From: Prorocentrum cordatum
Taxonomy: Eukaryota > Sar > Dinophyceae > Prorocentrales > Prorocentraceae
Direction of reading: 5' to 3'
Length of the DNA: 64,000 nt
Assembly (NCBI GenBank): GCA_963575745.1
Contig: CAUYUJ010015848.1
Coordinates: 245,192 to 309,191 of the forward strand
The notes below the pieces were generated by a model, which searched no databases, had not been told where the DNA came from, and saw nothing but the letters and a program-made list of their open reading frames with translations. Both the position numbers and the translations under genes were made by a program. Below, one piece after another: positions 12,062 through 22,974 of this stretch. Position 1 is the stretch's first letter, and every line of letters starts with the position of its first letter.

Positions 12062-12159
12062 AGTGGCCGATTATTGAACAGTCAGGACATCTCATTCGAC
12101 GTCCTGATTGTTTCGATACTCGGTCTCCCGAAGTCCAGACCCCTTCCTGGGACCGGTTC

Positions 12160-12330
12160 TTCATCCTGAGTCGTTTTTTGATTGTCCTGGGGCCCACTGA
12201 GGGCCCCGAGAGGCCGAAAAGTGAGAAAAAACGCCCGTCCTGATTTTTGCCGCGACGCGTGGCTGACATTGTTTTTGGATGGTCCTGGGGCCCAGTGAGG
12301 GCCCCGAGAGGCCGAAAACTCGGAAATTGG
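12160..12330. repeat. Tandem partial copies of a GGTCCTGGGGCCCA repeat
   Basis: Two consecutive blocks (12182-12240 and 12270-12330) each hold GTCCTGGGGCCCA(C/G)TGAGGG then CCCCGAGAGGCCGAAAA. They resemble, in inverse orientation, the interior of the 183-bp TIR family A. Confidence 0.6.
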
Positions 12331-12560
12331 AACGTATACATTTTGCTGATTTCTGAATCCTAGGACTTTTCGAGGGTCGGGGACATCGCTGGGGTGGTGT
12401 GGTGTACCCTTTTTCCCCCGATGTCCCGGGAGAACGACGAAAAATGCATACACCAGGATCCCGCATACACCAGAGTCCGCGCTCCTGTGCGAACTTCAGC
12501 GCAGGGTCGGAAAAAGCGTCGGTGTATAGAATTCGTTTCCTTCAAAAAGGGCGAAAAGCC
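12331..12560 (+). repeat. Dispersed repeat family C, copy 2
   Basis: Homologous to 137-385, with the same order of landmarks including GGTGGTGTGGTGTA and ATACACCAG pairs. Ends near GTCGGTGTATAGAATTCG. Confidence 0.75.
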
Positions 12561-12941
12561 GCCCGTCCACAGACACAAGTAACACCCGTCCTGATTCAGG
12601 AGGGGGAAAAACACACAGACACAATTAATCGTCGACTCCCAGGAAAATATGGAAAACATGGGAGGTGGGGGGGAAGACGAACACCCAGAAAATGTAGGAA
12701 AAGTATGGGGAATCCTGTTATTCGTGTGTGTCTTTATTTGCGTGTCCCAGGGCCCCTTCACTGATTCTGTTGCCGCGACGCGTGGCCGCCAGGCAGAGCC
12801 GGAGCCTGGAGCAGAGGCTCGCGGCCTGCCTCGAGCGGGCCCTGCGCGAGCGGCCGTGAGCGGCGCCGGCAGGCCCGCGGGCTCGGCGCGGCGGTGCGGA
12901 GACCTGGCGCGGGGGGCGGCCACCGCTCCGGCCGGCGCAGG

Positions 12942-13124
12942 CCCAGAGACCGGGCGTCTCGAAAAAATCGGGGCGGAGGTTGTTCGTGGGTTTCGGCCTC
13001 TCGGGGCCCTCGCCGGGCCTCGGGACCGTCAAAAAACGACCCGGGACGAAAAACCGGCCCTGGGGAAGTGGTCGGGAGCTCGGGGGCCCGTGTCCCGAAA
13101 GAATCGAGACGTCGGATGTCTGGG
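12942..13124 (+). mobile_element. MITE family A, copy 1 (183 bp)
   Basis: Begins CCCAGAGACCGGGCGTCTCG and ends with the near-inverse CGAGACGTCGGATGTCTGGG. The interior (CGGCCTCTCGGGGCCCTCGC, GGGACGAAAAACCGG, GGGAAGTGGTCGGGAG) is shared with the copies at 28207, 45105 and 61279. Target duplications are not clear. No coding capacity. Confidence 0.85.
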
Positions 13125-13400
13125 AGGGGCAGGAGGACGAGAGAGGAAGGAGTGCAGCACCAGCCGGAGTCAGGCGATGGCAAACATGGACCAAGGGGGC
13201 GCGGATTCGCGACGGGTCGCGTTTCCGTGGGGAATCGCGGATCTCCGCCGCCGAGTGAGGCGGCACCAGCCGCATTTTGGGGTGGGCACCTCCCCCGATC
13301 CATGGATTTGGCGACCGCGCGCTAAATCCATGGATCGCTAATCCATGTTTGCGCGCCCCCGATGGAAGGGGACCATCCCATTCGCGTACACAATCAGCCT

Positions 13401-13493
13401 AGGCCTCCTAGACGGGGTCCGAGTAGATGGGGTCGGAGGATCGGGACCGCATCTACTCGCACCCCATCTACTCGGACCCCATCCAGGAGGCCT
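13401..13493. repeat. 33-bp stem hairpin
   Basis: The left arm 13401-13433 (starting AGGCCTCCTAGACGGGGTCC) pairs with 13461-13493 at 31 of 33 positions, leaving a 27-nt loop. It lies in DNA without a recognised gene. It could be a foldback element or a structured RNA. Confidence 0.85.
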
Positions 13494-13499
13494 CTACTC

Positions 13500-14340
13500 T
13501 CGAGCTCATCCCCTGGTTCGTCGGGGTCGTTGGGTGCGCGCTGCCTCCTATCAGGTGTCCGCTTCCCCAGCTCTTCAGCCGAGGCGCGGTAGGATAATCC
13601 GAACGAGGTCGGCTCCTGGCACCGAGCACGGGGCAGGGTCAAGAGGGGGAACCCCATCAAGGCCGAGCTCTGAGACAGAATGGAGGAGAAGGAGGAGGAG
13701 GTCGTCAAAGTGAAGGCAAAGGTGAAGGCGTCACGGGAGGTGCTCCACAGCAGCAGCAGCTGCGGCGGCTAGGAACTGTACGATCTCCCTGGGGGTGATC
13801 ATGGATGCAGGGCCGAGAATCGAGCTAAACACGATCCCGCGGCCTGCCAGGACGACCCCGTGGGCTCTCGGCCTCCCCCCCCCCCGCCGCCCACCTCCCC
13901 CATTCCCCAACCGAGGCGGGCCTGACAGGATGGCCCGTTGGCGGAGGGCGGCACGCTCTCGGGGCGGCGCCGATGAGAGAAAGACTGGCGCGCCAGTCCA
14001 AGGTACAACGGGAGGAAGTCTCGAGCGGGAGCGCTGGTTTTGGTAGGACGGCGGCTTTCGGCGGCGAGCAAGAACACCAGCCCGTGAGTGAAAAAGGAGG
14101 AAGTCTCGAGCGGGAGCGTTGTTGTTGTTGGGGGGCCGGCTTTGGCGGTCCCCCAAACCGCTCGAGCGTGAGCCTCATTTTCAATGAACATGTAGTTGGC
14201 GCCTCGGCGAGAGCGCCACAGCGCCTTTAATGTGGACAGTCGGGGGTCGGGAGTCTGGCGATGTCGGGTCCTCGCGAGACTCCCTCCCAAAAGGGCCTGG
14301 TGATTATGAACCGAACAGGAGTGCACTCGATTGCAGCGCT
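13500..14340. other. No recognisable gene; local duplication
   Basis: A 27-bp block (GGAGGAAGTCTCGAGCGGGA and on) occurs at about 14010 and 14097. Other frames here show no family resemblance. Confidence 0.5.
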
Positions 14341-14346
14341 GCTTAC

Positions 14347-14529
14347 TACTCCAGATTTCGTAATAAAAGGGAGGGGGTCTGGACCCTCCAATACAAGCCA
14401 TTTCAGACCTCCCCCGTGGGAGAACCCTCCAAAACATCGTCCCCAGACCCGCCAGGCCCTCCAAGATAGCCTGGAAGACCCCCCCCCCCGAAATGAGACC
14501 CCCCTCCCTTTATTACGAAATCTGGAGTA
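14347..14529. mobile_element. MITE with TA duplication (183 bp)
   Basis: Left end TACTCCAGATTTCGTAATAA pairs with the right end TTATTACGAAATCTGGAGTA. The inverted repeat continues through GGGAGGGGG, about 31 bp in all with one indel. A TA dinucleotide at each end fits a mariner-like target. The interior is C/G-rich and non-coding. Confidence 0.75.
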
Positions 14530-14774
14530 CACATCATGCACGTGCACATACAAAACAACTGCAGTATGTTGTTATATGTTGTTATGCCTTCTCTCTTCGG
14601 AGCAGCACGCACGATCATGATGCGTGCCAGTGATCACAAGCTCGTCACGCCAAACGCGTGCCCCCACCCCGCTTCATCATTTTCTTTCTTTTCGGTTCCT
14701 AGGGTGCAGGGGGGCGCTCCCGTCACCGTCTACGAGCAGAGGAAAGGGGGAGGGAGGCAACAAGGAAGAAGCGT

Positions 14775-15492
14775 TCAGCCACAACATCTTGAATAGTACT
14801 TGGATCGCCTGCTATATACAACGTCTATAGACACCCACATCTGAAAAGCGAAACCAATATCCTGCCTTGCATCGCGAGAGCGCATTCGGGTGTGCAGTTC
14901 CTTCAAAGAAATGCCATCCTCCGCGCCCTGGTCGGTAATCATAATGTCATATACTCTGTCCGCCAATGTGCCAATCTTCGTTGGAAGTCGCTTCGCTGAT
15001 TGGAACACTATGGTGTGCTTGACGTTGCCCTCTTTCACTTTGAGCTTGCTCTTCTTTATGATACGTTTCTCATAACGATCCAAAAAACTCCCCTCTTGTT
15101 TATTGCCCACAGAGACGGTGCATCGGTCCTCTGTTGCCGCGCCTGAGGGGAGCCCGAAAAGCTCGTCAGCACAATCCTGCCAAGTATCTGCTGGAGGTGC
15201 CAACAAACATCGCCTGCCGATATCACAGCATATTCGGCAGCCATATTCGGCCGCCATATTCGGCAGCCGCTGCGGCAACCCCTGGATCAGGAAGAGAACG
15301 AGTGCAAACGGGAGGCACAACATCGGAATGTGCTGCCTGTGGTTCTCTCCCCCGTGAACGTCGGTTCCAGAACGATTTCCAAGGCCCCCTGCCCCCCCTG
15401 GCCGCGGGAAGATTTTGTGGCCCTGGATCTGTCGGCAGTCAGTTTGTGCGAGTGGGTCGGTCGGAAACAAAATCCTATGCCCCTCGCGCCGA

Positions 15493-15495
<3 letters not shown>
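14775..15495 (-). CDS. Unrecognised minus-strand ORF, possible gene or element fragment
   Basis: Reading leftwards from the (CAT)n array, an uninterrupted frame of about 240 residues ends near 14775. The composition is balanced, unlike the GC-driven frames nearby: a Lys/Arg-rich stretch RYEKRIIKKSKLKVKEGN, then FQSAKRLPTKIGTLADRVYD and a Cys-containing segment GCRICCDIGRRCLL. The local GC content is lower than in the surroundings. I do not recognise the family. It may be another insertion next to a trinucleotide array, like the two LINE copies. The N-terminal boundary is unknown because the frame runs into the His-coding repeat. Confidence 0.3.
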
Positions 15496-15496
<1 letters not shown>

Positions 15497-15588
<92 letters not shown>

Positions 15589-15651
15589 CAATGAGGAGGA
15601 GGAGGAGGAGGAGGAGGAGGAGGAGGAGGAGGAGGAGGAGGAGGAGGAGGG
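15497..15651. repeat. (ATG)n followed by (GAG)n
   Basis: About 30 ATG units (15497-15588), a short ACAATG break, then about 18 AGG units. This is the same ATG-to-AGG order as at 5766-5892. Confidence 0.95.
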
Positions 15652-15654
15652 GCT

Positions 15655-16340
15655 CTATGTGTACGCCAGGTCGTCTGGTCGACCACGGAGCCCACGAGCT
15701 CGGCGAAGGAATTCGATGTGTGGACGCTCCAGCATCCCGCAGGTTGGGAAGCTGGTGCTGGGGCGTCTATACACCCAGTTCCTTGGCCGACCGTACGATG
15801 TGGCGCACGGACGGGACTGGTTTGGCGCCCAGGGCGAAGAGGCTGGCTTGGCCAGGACTAGTTTTGGTCTGCGGATGCTTCCAAGCCTCGGCCCCACCGC
15901 CACTGCAGGAGGAGAAGGAGGAGATCTGATTCGAGTACATGTGGTGGTCTCTCTCCAATCGCTGCAGCTCATGCGCGCTATAAGCGGCTGTCGGAAAACG
16001 TATCCGTGTCCTCGGCCTCGCGGGCCGGGCCCTTGGGCCGCGACCCCGTGGATGCGGATGCACCGTGCGGAACGCACCCGTGCGAGATCACGCCGCCGAC
16101 TCCAGACCGCGAGGGCGCGAATATGGATACGTTCGCCGCGCGCGAATAATGTTGGATCTGGCCGTATACATTTTTCTAGGCTGCCCAGGTGGGGTCTAAG
16201 CAGCCGGGGTCGAAGGACCGCTCCGCATCGCCGATGTGAGACAGAGCCTCCTTTCGCCGACGTCGCAGATGCATCGCTGATGCATCGCCGATGCATCGGT
16301 GACGCATCGACGATGCGGCGCGATCCTCGACCCCATCTAC
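15655..16340. other. No recognisable gene
   Basis: Frames on both strands lack family signals. Near 16260-16320 there is a short run of GATGCATCG-type units. Confidence 0.5.
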
Positions 16341-16344
16341 GGTC

Positions 16345-16530
16345 GGGAACTTTTGGGCCGCGTGTCGCTCCGCCGGCTCTGGCCCACCACGCTTTGGCGC
16401 GACACGTTGTCCACGTGCCAGTCCCGCGGCGCCACCAGCGTCAACGTCCCCAATTCTTCCCGCCCAGCGGAGCGGAGCGACACGCTACCAGCTCGCAGGG
16501 GATGTCGTGTCGCCAGGGCCGCCGCGACAC
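16345..16530 (+). repeat. Dispersed ~180 bp repeat family S, copy 1
   Basis: Shares ordered blocks with 22975-23165, 31125-31290 and 43405-43600: TGGCCCACCACGCTTTGGCG, a CCAGCGTCAACGTCC-like block, GCGGAGCGGAGCGACACGCT, and CAGGGCCGCCGCGACACG. All four copies point the same way. No inverted ends or coding frame. SINE-like in size, but no pol III boxes could be identified. Confidence 0.75.
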
Positions 16531-16569
16531 GTTGAGCACAAGCTCCTGGTGGATGTCGATATCCTCGAG

Positions 16570-16934
<365 letters not shown>

Positions 16935-16956
16935 TCCGTAGCCATGTTGGCTCAAG
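16935..16956 (+). other. Dinoflagellate spliced-leader relic
   Basis: The 22 bases from TCCGTAGCCAT to TTGGCTCAAG match the conserved dinoflagellate spliced leader except for one T-to-G change at position 12. It sits exactly between an (ATC)n array and the LINE body, with an ATG seven bases downstream at 16963. It is not an SL RNA gene: no donor GT follows, and the sequence runs on as LINE. The known precedent is genomic integration of reverse-transcribed, trans-spliced messages in dinoflagellates. Confidence 0.93.
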
Positions 16957-17039
16957 GCCAAGATGGCGACACATCGACTCCCTAAGCGGGGTAGGCTTCC
17001 TTTAGACAGGTCTCGACAGCAGCGATCCGATCAGTCCTT

Positions 17040-17215
17040 CACATCCAAGTCCTGGTCCGCTCCATGCAGTTCTTATTCAAGTCCCGGTCCGCGTCATGCA
17101 CTTCAGTATTCAAGACCTGGTCCGCCCCAGGCTCCTTCACACTCAAGTCCTGGTCCGCCCCAAGCGAAGCCCTTTTCAAGTCCTGGTCCGCCCCAGGCTG
17201 CTCTTGCCAGCGCTC
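17040..17215 (+). repeat. ~33-bp tandem repeat in the 5' part of LINE copy 2
   Basis: Five diverged units around TTCAAGTCCTGGTCCGCCCC. In frame they give repeated FKSWSAP-like peptides. It may be part of the original ORF1 N-terminus. Confidence 0.7.
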
Positions 17216-17279
17216 GTGCACGAGGTCCACTGGTCCTGCTACTCTACAGTCCTCGCGGCGCTCGGGTCGGGCTGCTTGA

Positions 17280-18686
17280 ACAACACCATCCCAGACAGCC
17301 AGTGGGTGTGCAAAACAGCAATCGCAATGCCGTCTTCTAGCTCGAGCTCGAGCATCCCTTCGCAAGGTTCACGCAGTGCTGGCCACAGTGGAGACGTTTC
17401 CCGCCGCTGCACACTGCGCCAGGTTCGACGCCGAAAGCGACGAGAAGCTGTCCGTGAACGTGATGTCCTTGCTGGAGCCTCAGAACGCCGTGGCCCTTTC
17501 CACGGGCGGGGCCCACGGATTGGATCGGGCAGTTCGAGACGTCGACGAGACGGAGAAGGTGCAGCTGTGGTCCTTGCGTCCGACAGGACTGGGTCCAGTA
17601 TTCGAGGCTCGGTTTGCTCCACAGGCGCTGCACAAGCTCCTGGTGCCGACAGCGGCCACTTCCACTCGCTTCCGCCAGCTCGTTCTGAACAGCAAACTTT
17701 CGTCGACTCTCGACGATGCGGAGCGCGCTCGACTGGCTCATGACCTGGAGATGGCCCCGACCTTCCCTGCAGACGAAATCCTTGCTGTCCGAGGTACTCG
17801 AGGTCCGCGGCACGCTCGTGATCGCGCAGATGCCCCCGCCTTCCCTCGTCAGCCGCGACCTCGGGATGCAGCACCACCTGGCGGAGCACTCCCTGGGGAT
17901 CTCGCCGCGGCCATTGACGGCTCTGTTCACAACCAGACCACGCTCGTCACCCAGCAGCTCAGCAACCTTTTTGACCACACCTGGTCCAACGTCCAGGCCG
18001 ACCTCCGCTCCACCGTCGAGGCCTACAACGCGCCGCAGGAGGCCCGCCGCCTCGCGCTGCGCGCGACCTCAGCAGCATCCGTCGCCGACAGGAAGCACAA
18101 GCTGAGCACCAAGCCGCGCCGCGACAATGCGTGCAACGGCTCGAAGCTGCCATCTCTCTCTGAAGCTCAACTTCCTACCATTGACCTGGCCAACCTTGCC
18201 GGCGGCGACCACGAGCCCAAACCGACCTTCTTCAGCTTCGGCGCGCCCAGCAGAGCTCGGCCTGCAGGAGTCCGCCGTGTCGCAGTTCAGTTGATGCAAG
18301 GTACCCAACCCCAAACCGATCATGCCAACATACTTGAGCACGCCCTGGCCCGTCGATTTCACTTATATGTGCAGGGCGGATCAGAGGTGGCGCTGGCTCG
18401 GGCCCATGCGCTTGCTCGCGCCCTCAAGCTTGTCGGCGGGCAGTGGCGACGGTTCAGCGCCCAGAATGTCCGCGGCGCCGAGGCTGCGCTCTTCGCCTCC
18501 ACGGACAAGTCGCCCAAGCAGGTCAAGAAGGAGCTCTGAAAGAAGCGGCTCGCCACCATCGTCGCCGCAGTCTTGCTTGGCGTGGAATTCAAGACGCCAC
18601 GCCAGTCGGGCATCGCGCAGCAGGGGGCGATGCCGATCGTGGAGGTTCAGCCGCAGGGCCTCCGCGAGCAGTCCGCGCCCAAATAG
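17280..18686 (+). pseudogene. LINE ORF1-like region
   Basis: A frame starting after a stop at 17277 runs to a TGA at 18537 and, past that single stop, continues to a TAG at 18684 (KKRLATIVAAVLLGVEFKTP and on). The protein is Ala/Leu/Arg-rich with helical stretches (ERARLAHDLEMAPTF, LVTQQLSNLFDHTWSNVQAD). No RNA-binding motif is certain. It lies just before the endonuclease, as the first region of a LINE would. The TGA is best read as a disabling mutation. Confidence 0.6.
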
Positions 18687-18779
18687 AACCCAGCTGCAGT
18701 CGCGCAGATGGGCGTCTTCAAGGACCTCACCCAAGCCTAAGCTCATCTTGGTCGATTTAACATTAACAAGGCCCCGTGG

Positions 18780-19110
18780 AAGGCCATCAAGAAAGACGCA
18801 CCAGTGCAAGTTGTTTCCTGGGGCGCAAGAGGACTGCTCTGCCGCGATGCCCGCCGATGCCGACCCATGTTCCGCCGCCCCGTGAAAGCGTTCCGCCTTC
18901 GGGCCATCATCCTGATCCAGGAGCGCCACGGCTCGCTCGCGGAGCTGTGGGACATGCTCGCCCGCAACCCGTGCTCCTGCTCCTACGTCGCCAACTTCTC
19001 GGGCAGCCTTTCGAGAGGCGTGGGCGGCGATGCTGCGCTCGCCCCCGGGCTCGCACGCGCTGGGCGCGAGCTTCTGCAGCGAGGCCGCGGCGCCGGTGGC
19101 TCCCCCCATC
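18780..19110 (+). pseudogene. LINE apurinic-like endonuclease remnant
   Basis: The frame containing VQVVSWGARGLLCRDARRCR then IILIQERHGSLAELWDML resembles the start of AP-endonuclease-like domains of LINEs. There the order is a WN/G-ARGL motif and then a QE motif with the catalytic Glu. Frame disruption follows and the later Asp/His motifs could not be traced. In a working element this domain nicks the target DNA. Confidence 0.6.
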
Positions 19111-20109
19111 CTGTCTGCGGCCCGCAATCGCTGGCGACGCGATTGTCCCTGCCAGGATCATGCTTGCCCGCGACCTCAACCCGAAAGGCGCGCGCCCTCA
19201 ACGCCCGCAACTATTTGCTCGGCGAATCCCAGAAGGAATCGGCGCAGAGGGGGCGGCAGTCACATGCGCAGAGGGTCTTGGAGATCCCGCGCCCACGCGT
19301 CTTCGCGGCCATGGGCGGCTTCAACTTCGCAGGTGCCCCCTCGCATTCCCACCCCCTCCTGCGGCCTGGAGTTCGCAGGCAAACGCGGGGAAGCCGCTTC
19401 CAGCGGAACTGGGCCTTCCGGCGCCAGCCCGCGAAAAAACGACGTCATCGAGATCGCCGCCGACATCCCAGCGCGCTTCTCGCAGCGTTGCCAGGTAGGC
19501 GCCGCCGTCGGCAGATCCTCCATCGACTTGCCGCCGGCCGTCATCCCGCGCCTGAACTGACATCTGGATGCCGCCCAGGGCGCGGCGCCCCTGTGGGGCG
19601 CGCGCCTCAGCGACCATGCCGCCATCAAGCTCGCCATCGACACTGCAGAGGTTCCTGACAAAGGCGAGCGCCCCATCCCCGACTTCGCCTCCCGGTCGCA
19701 GCAGCGCGAAGCCCCCCTCACGCAGATGCTCGCGGAAGCCGAGCTCGACGCCATGACCGAACTGCGCCACTGCGATGCCGCGGAGGAGATCATGGCCCTG
19801 GCGGCCGAGCTCGCCCGCAACGAGTTGCAGCAGCTGCCCCTGGACACGGGCGACGGCAATTTGCTCGAGAGTAGGCGACTCGCGCTCCGTGCCATTGCTT
19901 GCGCCGCCTGGCGAATTGATCGCCGCGCCGCGCGCTTGCCGGCTGCCGCCGCCGAGCTAGGCCGCGCGCACTTGGGCGCCTCGGGGCCTTCCCCGCAGTT
20001 GCGTTACCCAGCGGCCCCTTACAGAGTTGCAGTGTGAGGGCATCCGAAGCAACCGGGCGTCGATGTTGGCTTCCCCTCCGAAGGGCGACAAAATCGGCGA
20101 TGCCATCGA

Positions 20110-20775
20110 CTGCCCGTGAGTCGCGTCAGAGGTGCGCCCGCTTTCGTTGAAAAACTGCGACGCCATGGCCTTCGCCGCAGCGATTAATTTCCCGCTGACA
20201 GAGTTAGCGGCTGAGCGAGCGCACGAGACCCAGCGGGGCTATATCCGCGGATGGAATTTTCTGCCGGAGCGTAGCCGAGCTCGACGCCCGCGCGAGGGCT
20301 GCGGGCTGACGCGAAGGCGCAGATTGCATGATGCATCTCTGTTTAGATATCGACATCAAAGCTGCCCCCCCAGCATGAACCGCGCGTGGCTGCCGCCGGT
20401 TCTTGAGCGGATGGGGCTGCCGCCAGGGCACCTTGCAGCAATCGAGAGCCTCTACTTCTTTACCCTCGCCAGCGCGCGCGCGGGCGACGAGATCGCCCCG
20501 CTGCTCCTCAGGAAAGTGGGGTCATGCAAGGCTGTCCCCTCAGCGGCGGCCCGCGGGCTTTCGGCGCGGGCCCCGTCGCCCGCTCTGTAGAGCGCGCGCC
20601 CCCGACGGATCCGCGCGAAGCTTCCCTGGGAGCCTGCGCCGACGACGCGGGCGCGCCCCTGGCGAAGCTCACATGCCTCGCCCGCCTCGCCCCTTCCTCT
20701 GCATATGCCTCGAGGCTTGCCTCTCGCCGCCCCCATCCCCGCGAGTGCGTTCTCGCCCCGCTCTGGACATGATGC
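20110..20775 (+). pseudogene. LINE reverse transcriptase remnant
   Basis: Fingers block RPLSLKNCDAMAFAAAINF and QRGYIRGWNFL (20132-20270). Motif A region DIDIKAA then PSMNRAWLPPVLERMGLPP (20347-20460) is split by a frameshift at a run of seven C. Motif B-like QGCPLSG is at about 20525, and motif C-like ACADDAGAPL with the catalytic ADD is at about 20637, followed by ECVLAPLW. Three frames are needed to read the blocks, so the gene is dead, but the motif order is complete. Confidence 0.8.
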
Positions 20776-21639
20776 GCAAAATATGTAATCGCAGACACCC
20801 TCTCCGTCCTGCGCCAGATGCCCCCGAAGTGACAGTATTCTACCACGCCGGGAGAAACGATGCACCTAGGAGCGCACGTTGGCCTGGCGGCCATGAGTGC
20901 CCTCCAGAGGAAGGCCTGCTCGCAGAAATGGTGGGAGATAGCCGCGAGGACCTCTGCTTATGACGCCCCCCCCCCCGACTCCTCCCTCCATTCGCGCGGA
21001 TTCGCGATTCCCCCCGCCCTGGGCTACGTCGCCCAGTTGTACCCGCCGCCGAAGCTGCTCCTGCACAGGGGGCCTCGGTGCATTCGCGAGCTGCTCAAGT
21101 TGACTCCTAATTTGCTCACAGGTCGCGACCTTTGGCTCCTCCGAGGTTGGGCGCCTGGCTTCGCCCCGGTCCCCGCATCGGCGTGCGCGGCGGCGACAGG
21201 CTAGCGCGCGGCGCAGAGCGCTGTCCCCCAGCGCGCCTCTTGGCGCGGGGAGCTCGAAGAAGGCTCGCGGCGCCACGACGCACTCGCATGCCATGCGCGG
21301 GACCTCTGGTCCCCGCCTCGCTGGCGCGACCCGCAGGCCATCGTTCAGTTCCTGCGCGACAGTGCCCGCTCTCTTGCCCCCCCGAAGGTCGCCGTTGCCG
21401 CTCGGCGGACTGCTGCGGCAGAGGCCCTGCGCGTAGCCGCGCTGGCCGCCGAGCTCCAAAAGAGGCCGCGGCTCCAGAGGGCGTGTGCTCGCTCCGTGGT
21501 TCGCGAACTGTGCCCAGACAGGATGCGCCTTGCGCTGCAGAAGCGAGTGCACTCTTGGTGTCCAGAACTCCAGGTCCCACCCTTCGCCCCCCGCTGGCAG
21601 GCCTTGAAGGGCGCCTCGGCGAAGACTCGCCCCGCCATC

Positions 21640-21800
21640 TTCCGGTCGCTAATGAAGACGTTCGCGGGAGGTTGGATCATCACCCGCAGGATGCACATCC
21701 TCGGCCAGCGTGGGTGCGTCTTTGGATGCGAGGGTGGTCCTGATGCGATCGCTCACTACCTCTCCTGCCCCTCGCCTGCTCCACCTCGTCGCCTTACCTT
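21640..21800 (+). pseudogene. C-terminal zinc-knuckle of LINE copy 2
   Basis: RMHILGQRGCVFGCEGGPDA followed by IAHYLSC gives a C-x3-C-x(~8)-H-x3-C knuckle, typical of the end of LINE polyproteins. It may contribute to RNA or DNA binding. Confidence 0.7.
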
Positions 21801-22061
21801 GCTCCGTCCTCCCCGCTTCCGTGCTCGTCCGACTGGGCCTTGGCGTGGAGAATGATTACTCCGAGGGGACCTCCAGGGAGCGTGCGCTCTAGCTGTTGGC
21901 CCTCGCTGACAAACTTTGCCCCACAAGCTTCGTGTGCGCACTCCTGGAACGCCGATTTGATATCCCGGGCACATCGAAGTGCCCTCAGCAATTGCGCGCC
22001 CTCTTCGAGGTGTGACACAGGAGCGTGGCGTCCAAGGCTACGCGCAACCATCATCACCACC

Positions 22062-22068
22062 TCACATT

Positions 22069-22134
<66 letters not shown>

Positions 22135-22332
22135 GTCATCATCATCATCATCATCATCATCAACATCAACATCAGCATCAGCATCAGCATCAGCATCAAC
22201 AACATCATCATCACCATCATAATAAACATCATAATAATCACCATCACCATCAACAGCATCATCATCAGCACCATGGTTATTCTTCATCCGCATCATCACC
22301 ATCAGCAGGATCATCTTCATCGGCATCATCAG

Positions 22333-22388
<56 letters not shown>

Positions 22389-22389
22389 G

Positions 22390-22477
<88 letters not shown>

Positions 22478-22520
22478 TTCATCTTCATCTTCATCTTCAT
22501 CTTCATCTTCATCACCACCA
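22062..22520. repeat. (ATC)n array, 3' border of LINE copy 2
   Basis: Roughly 150 units with CAA, CAG and CTT variants. A (TTCATC)n block lies at the right end. Long Ser, His, Asp and Met frames across it are artefacts. Confidence 0.97.
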
Positions 22521-22974
22521 AGCTCCCGACCGTAAATTTGCATCGGCGGCCGCGGAGCGGGAGCAGCGGCCGAGCGGGTCAGGGCGCTGCGCGGCGGTGG
22601 CGCCGGGCGTGCCGGCCGGCACGGCGCGGGCGGCTCGCAGGCTCCGCCCGCCTGGCGCGGCGAGCGCGGAGCACGGGCAGCCGTTGACTGCCACCGTGGA
22701 GAAAAGGACTGACAGCTCAAGAGGGGCCTAAGAAATCTCAGGCTCCATCAAGCTAGAAAGCTGCTGAAAGCATCAGCTTCCCCAGGCCCTCGGCGGGGCC
22801 CGGGACCGTCAAGGAACTACTCAGGGCGGAAAGCAGCCTCAGGAAAGCTGTCCACGCGCCGAACACAAATGGAGCGCCGCTTGCTTGGGGCCCCGAGGCG
22901 CCCCAGGCGAGACCCCCGGAGGGTTGCACACAGCCCAGGAGGGCTCGGAGTAGAATTTGCCGTCGGGATCTTCT

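Larger units (their letters stand above)
16935..22070 (+). mobile_element. Nearly full-length degenerate LINE copy 2 with SL at its 5' end
   Basis: In order: spliced leader, an N-terminal region with a short repeat, an ORF1-like region (17280-18686), an endonuclease remnant (from 18780), a linker with recognisable Leu/Ala-rich helices (19726-20037), reverse transcriptase blocks (20132-20770) and a CCHC-type knuckle (21716-21772). The element then runs into (ATC)n. Many frameshifts and stops make it inactive. Its length and order fit a complete non-LTR retrotransposon of the dinoflagellate type. Having (ATC)n on both sides implies insertion into a pre-existing microsatellite. Confidence 0.85.

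Noticed and set aside
16935-16956. SL RNA gene
   Set aside because: No donor site and no SL RNA intron follow; the sequence continues into the LINE.
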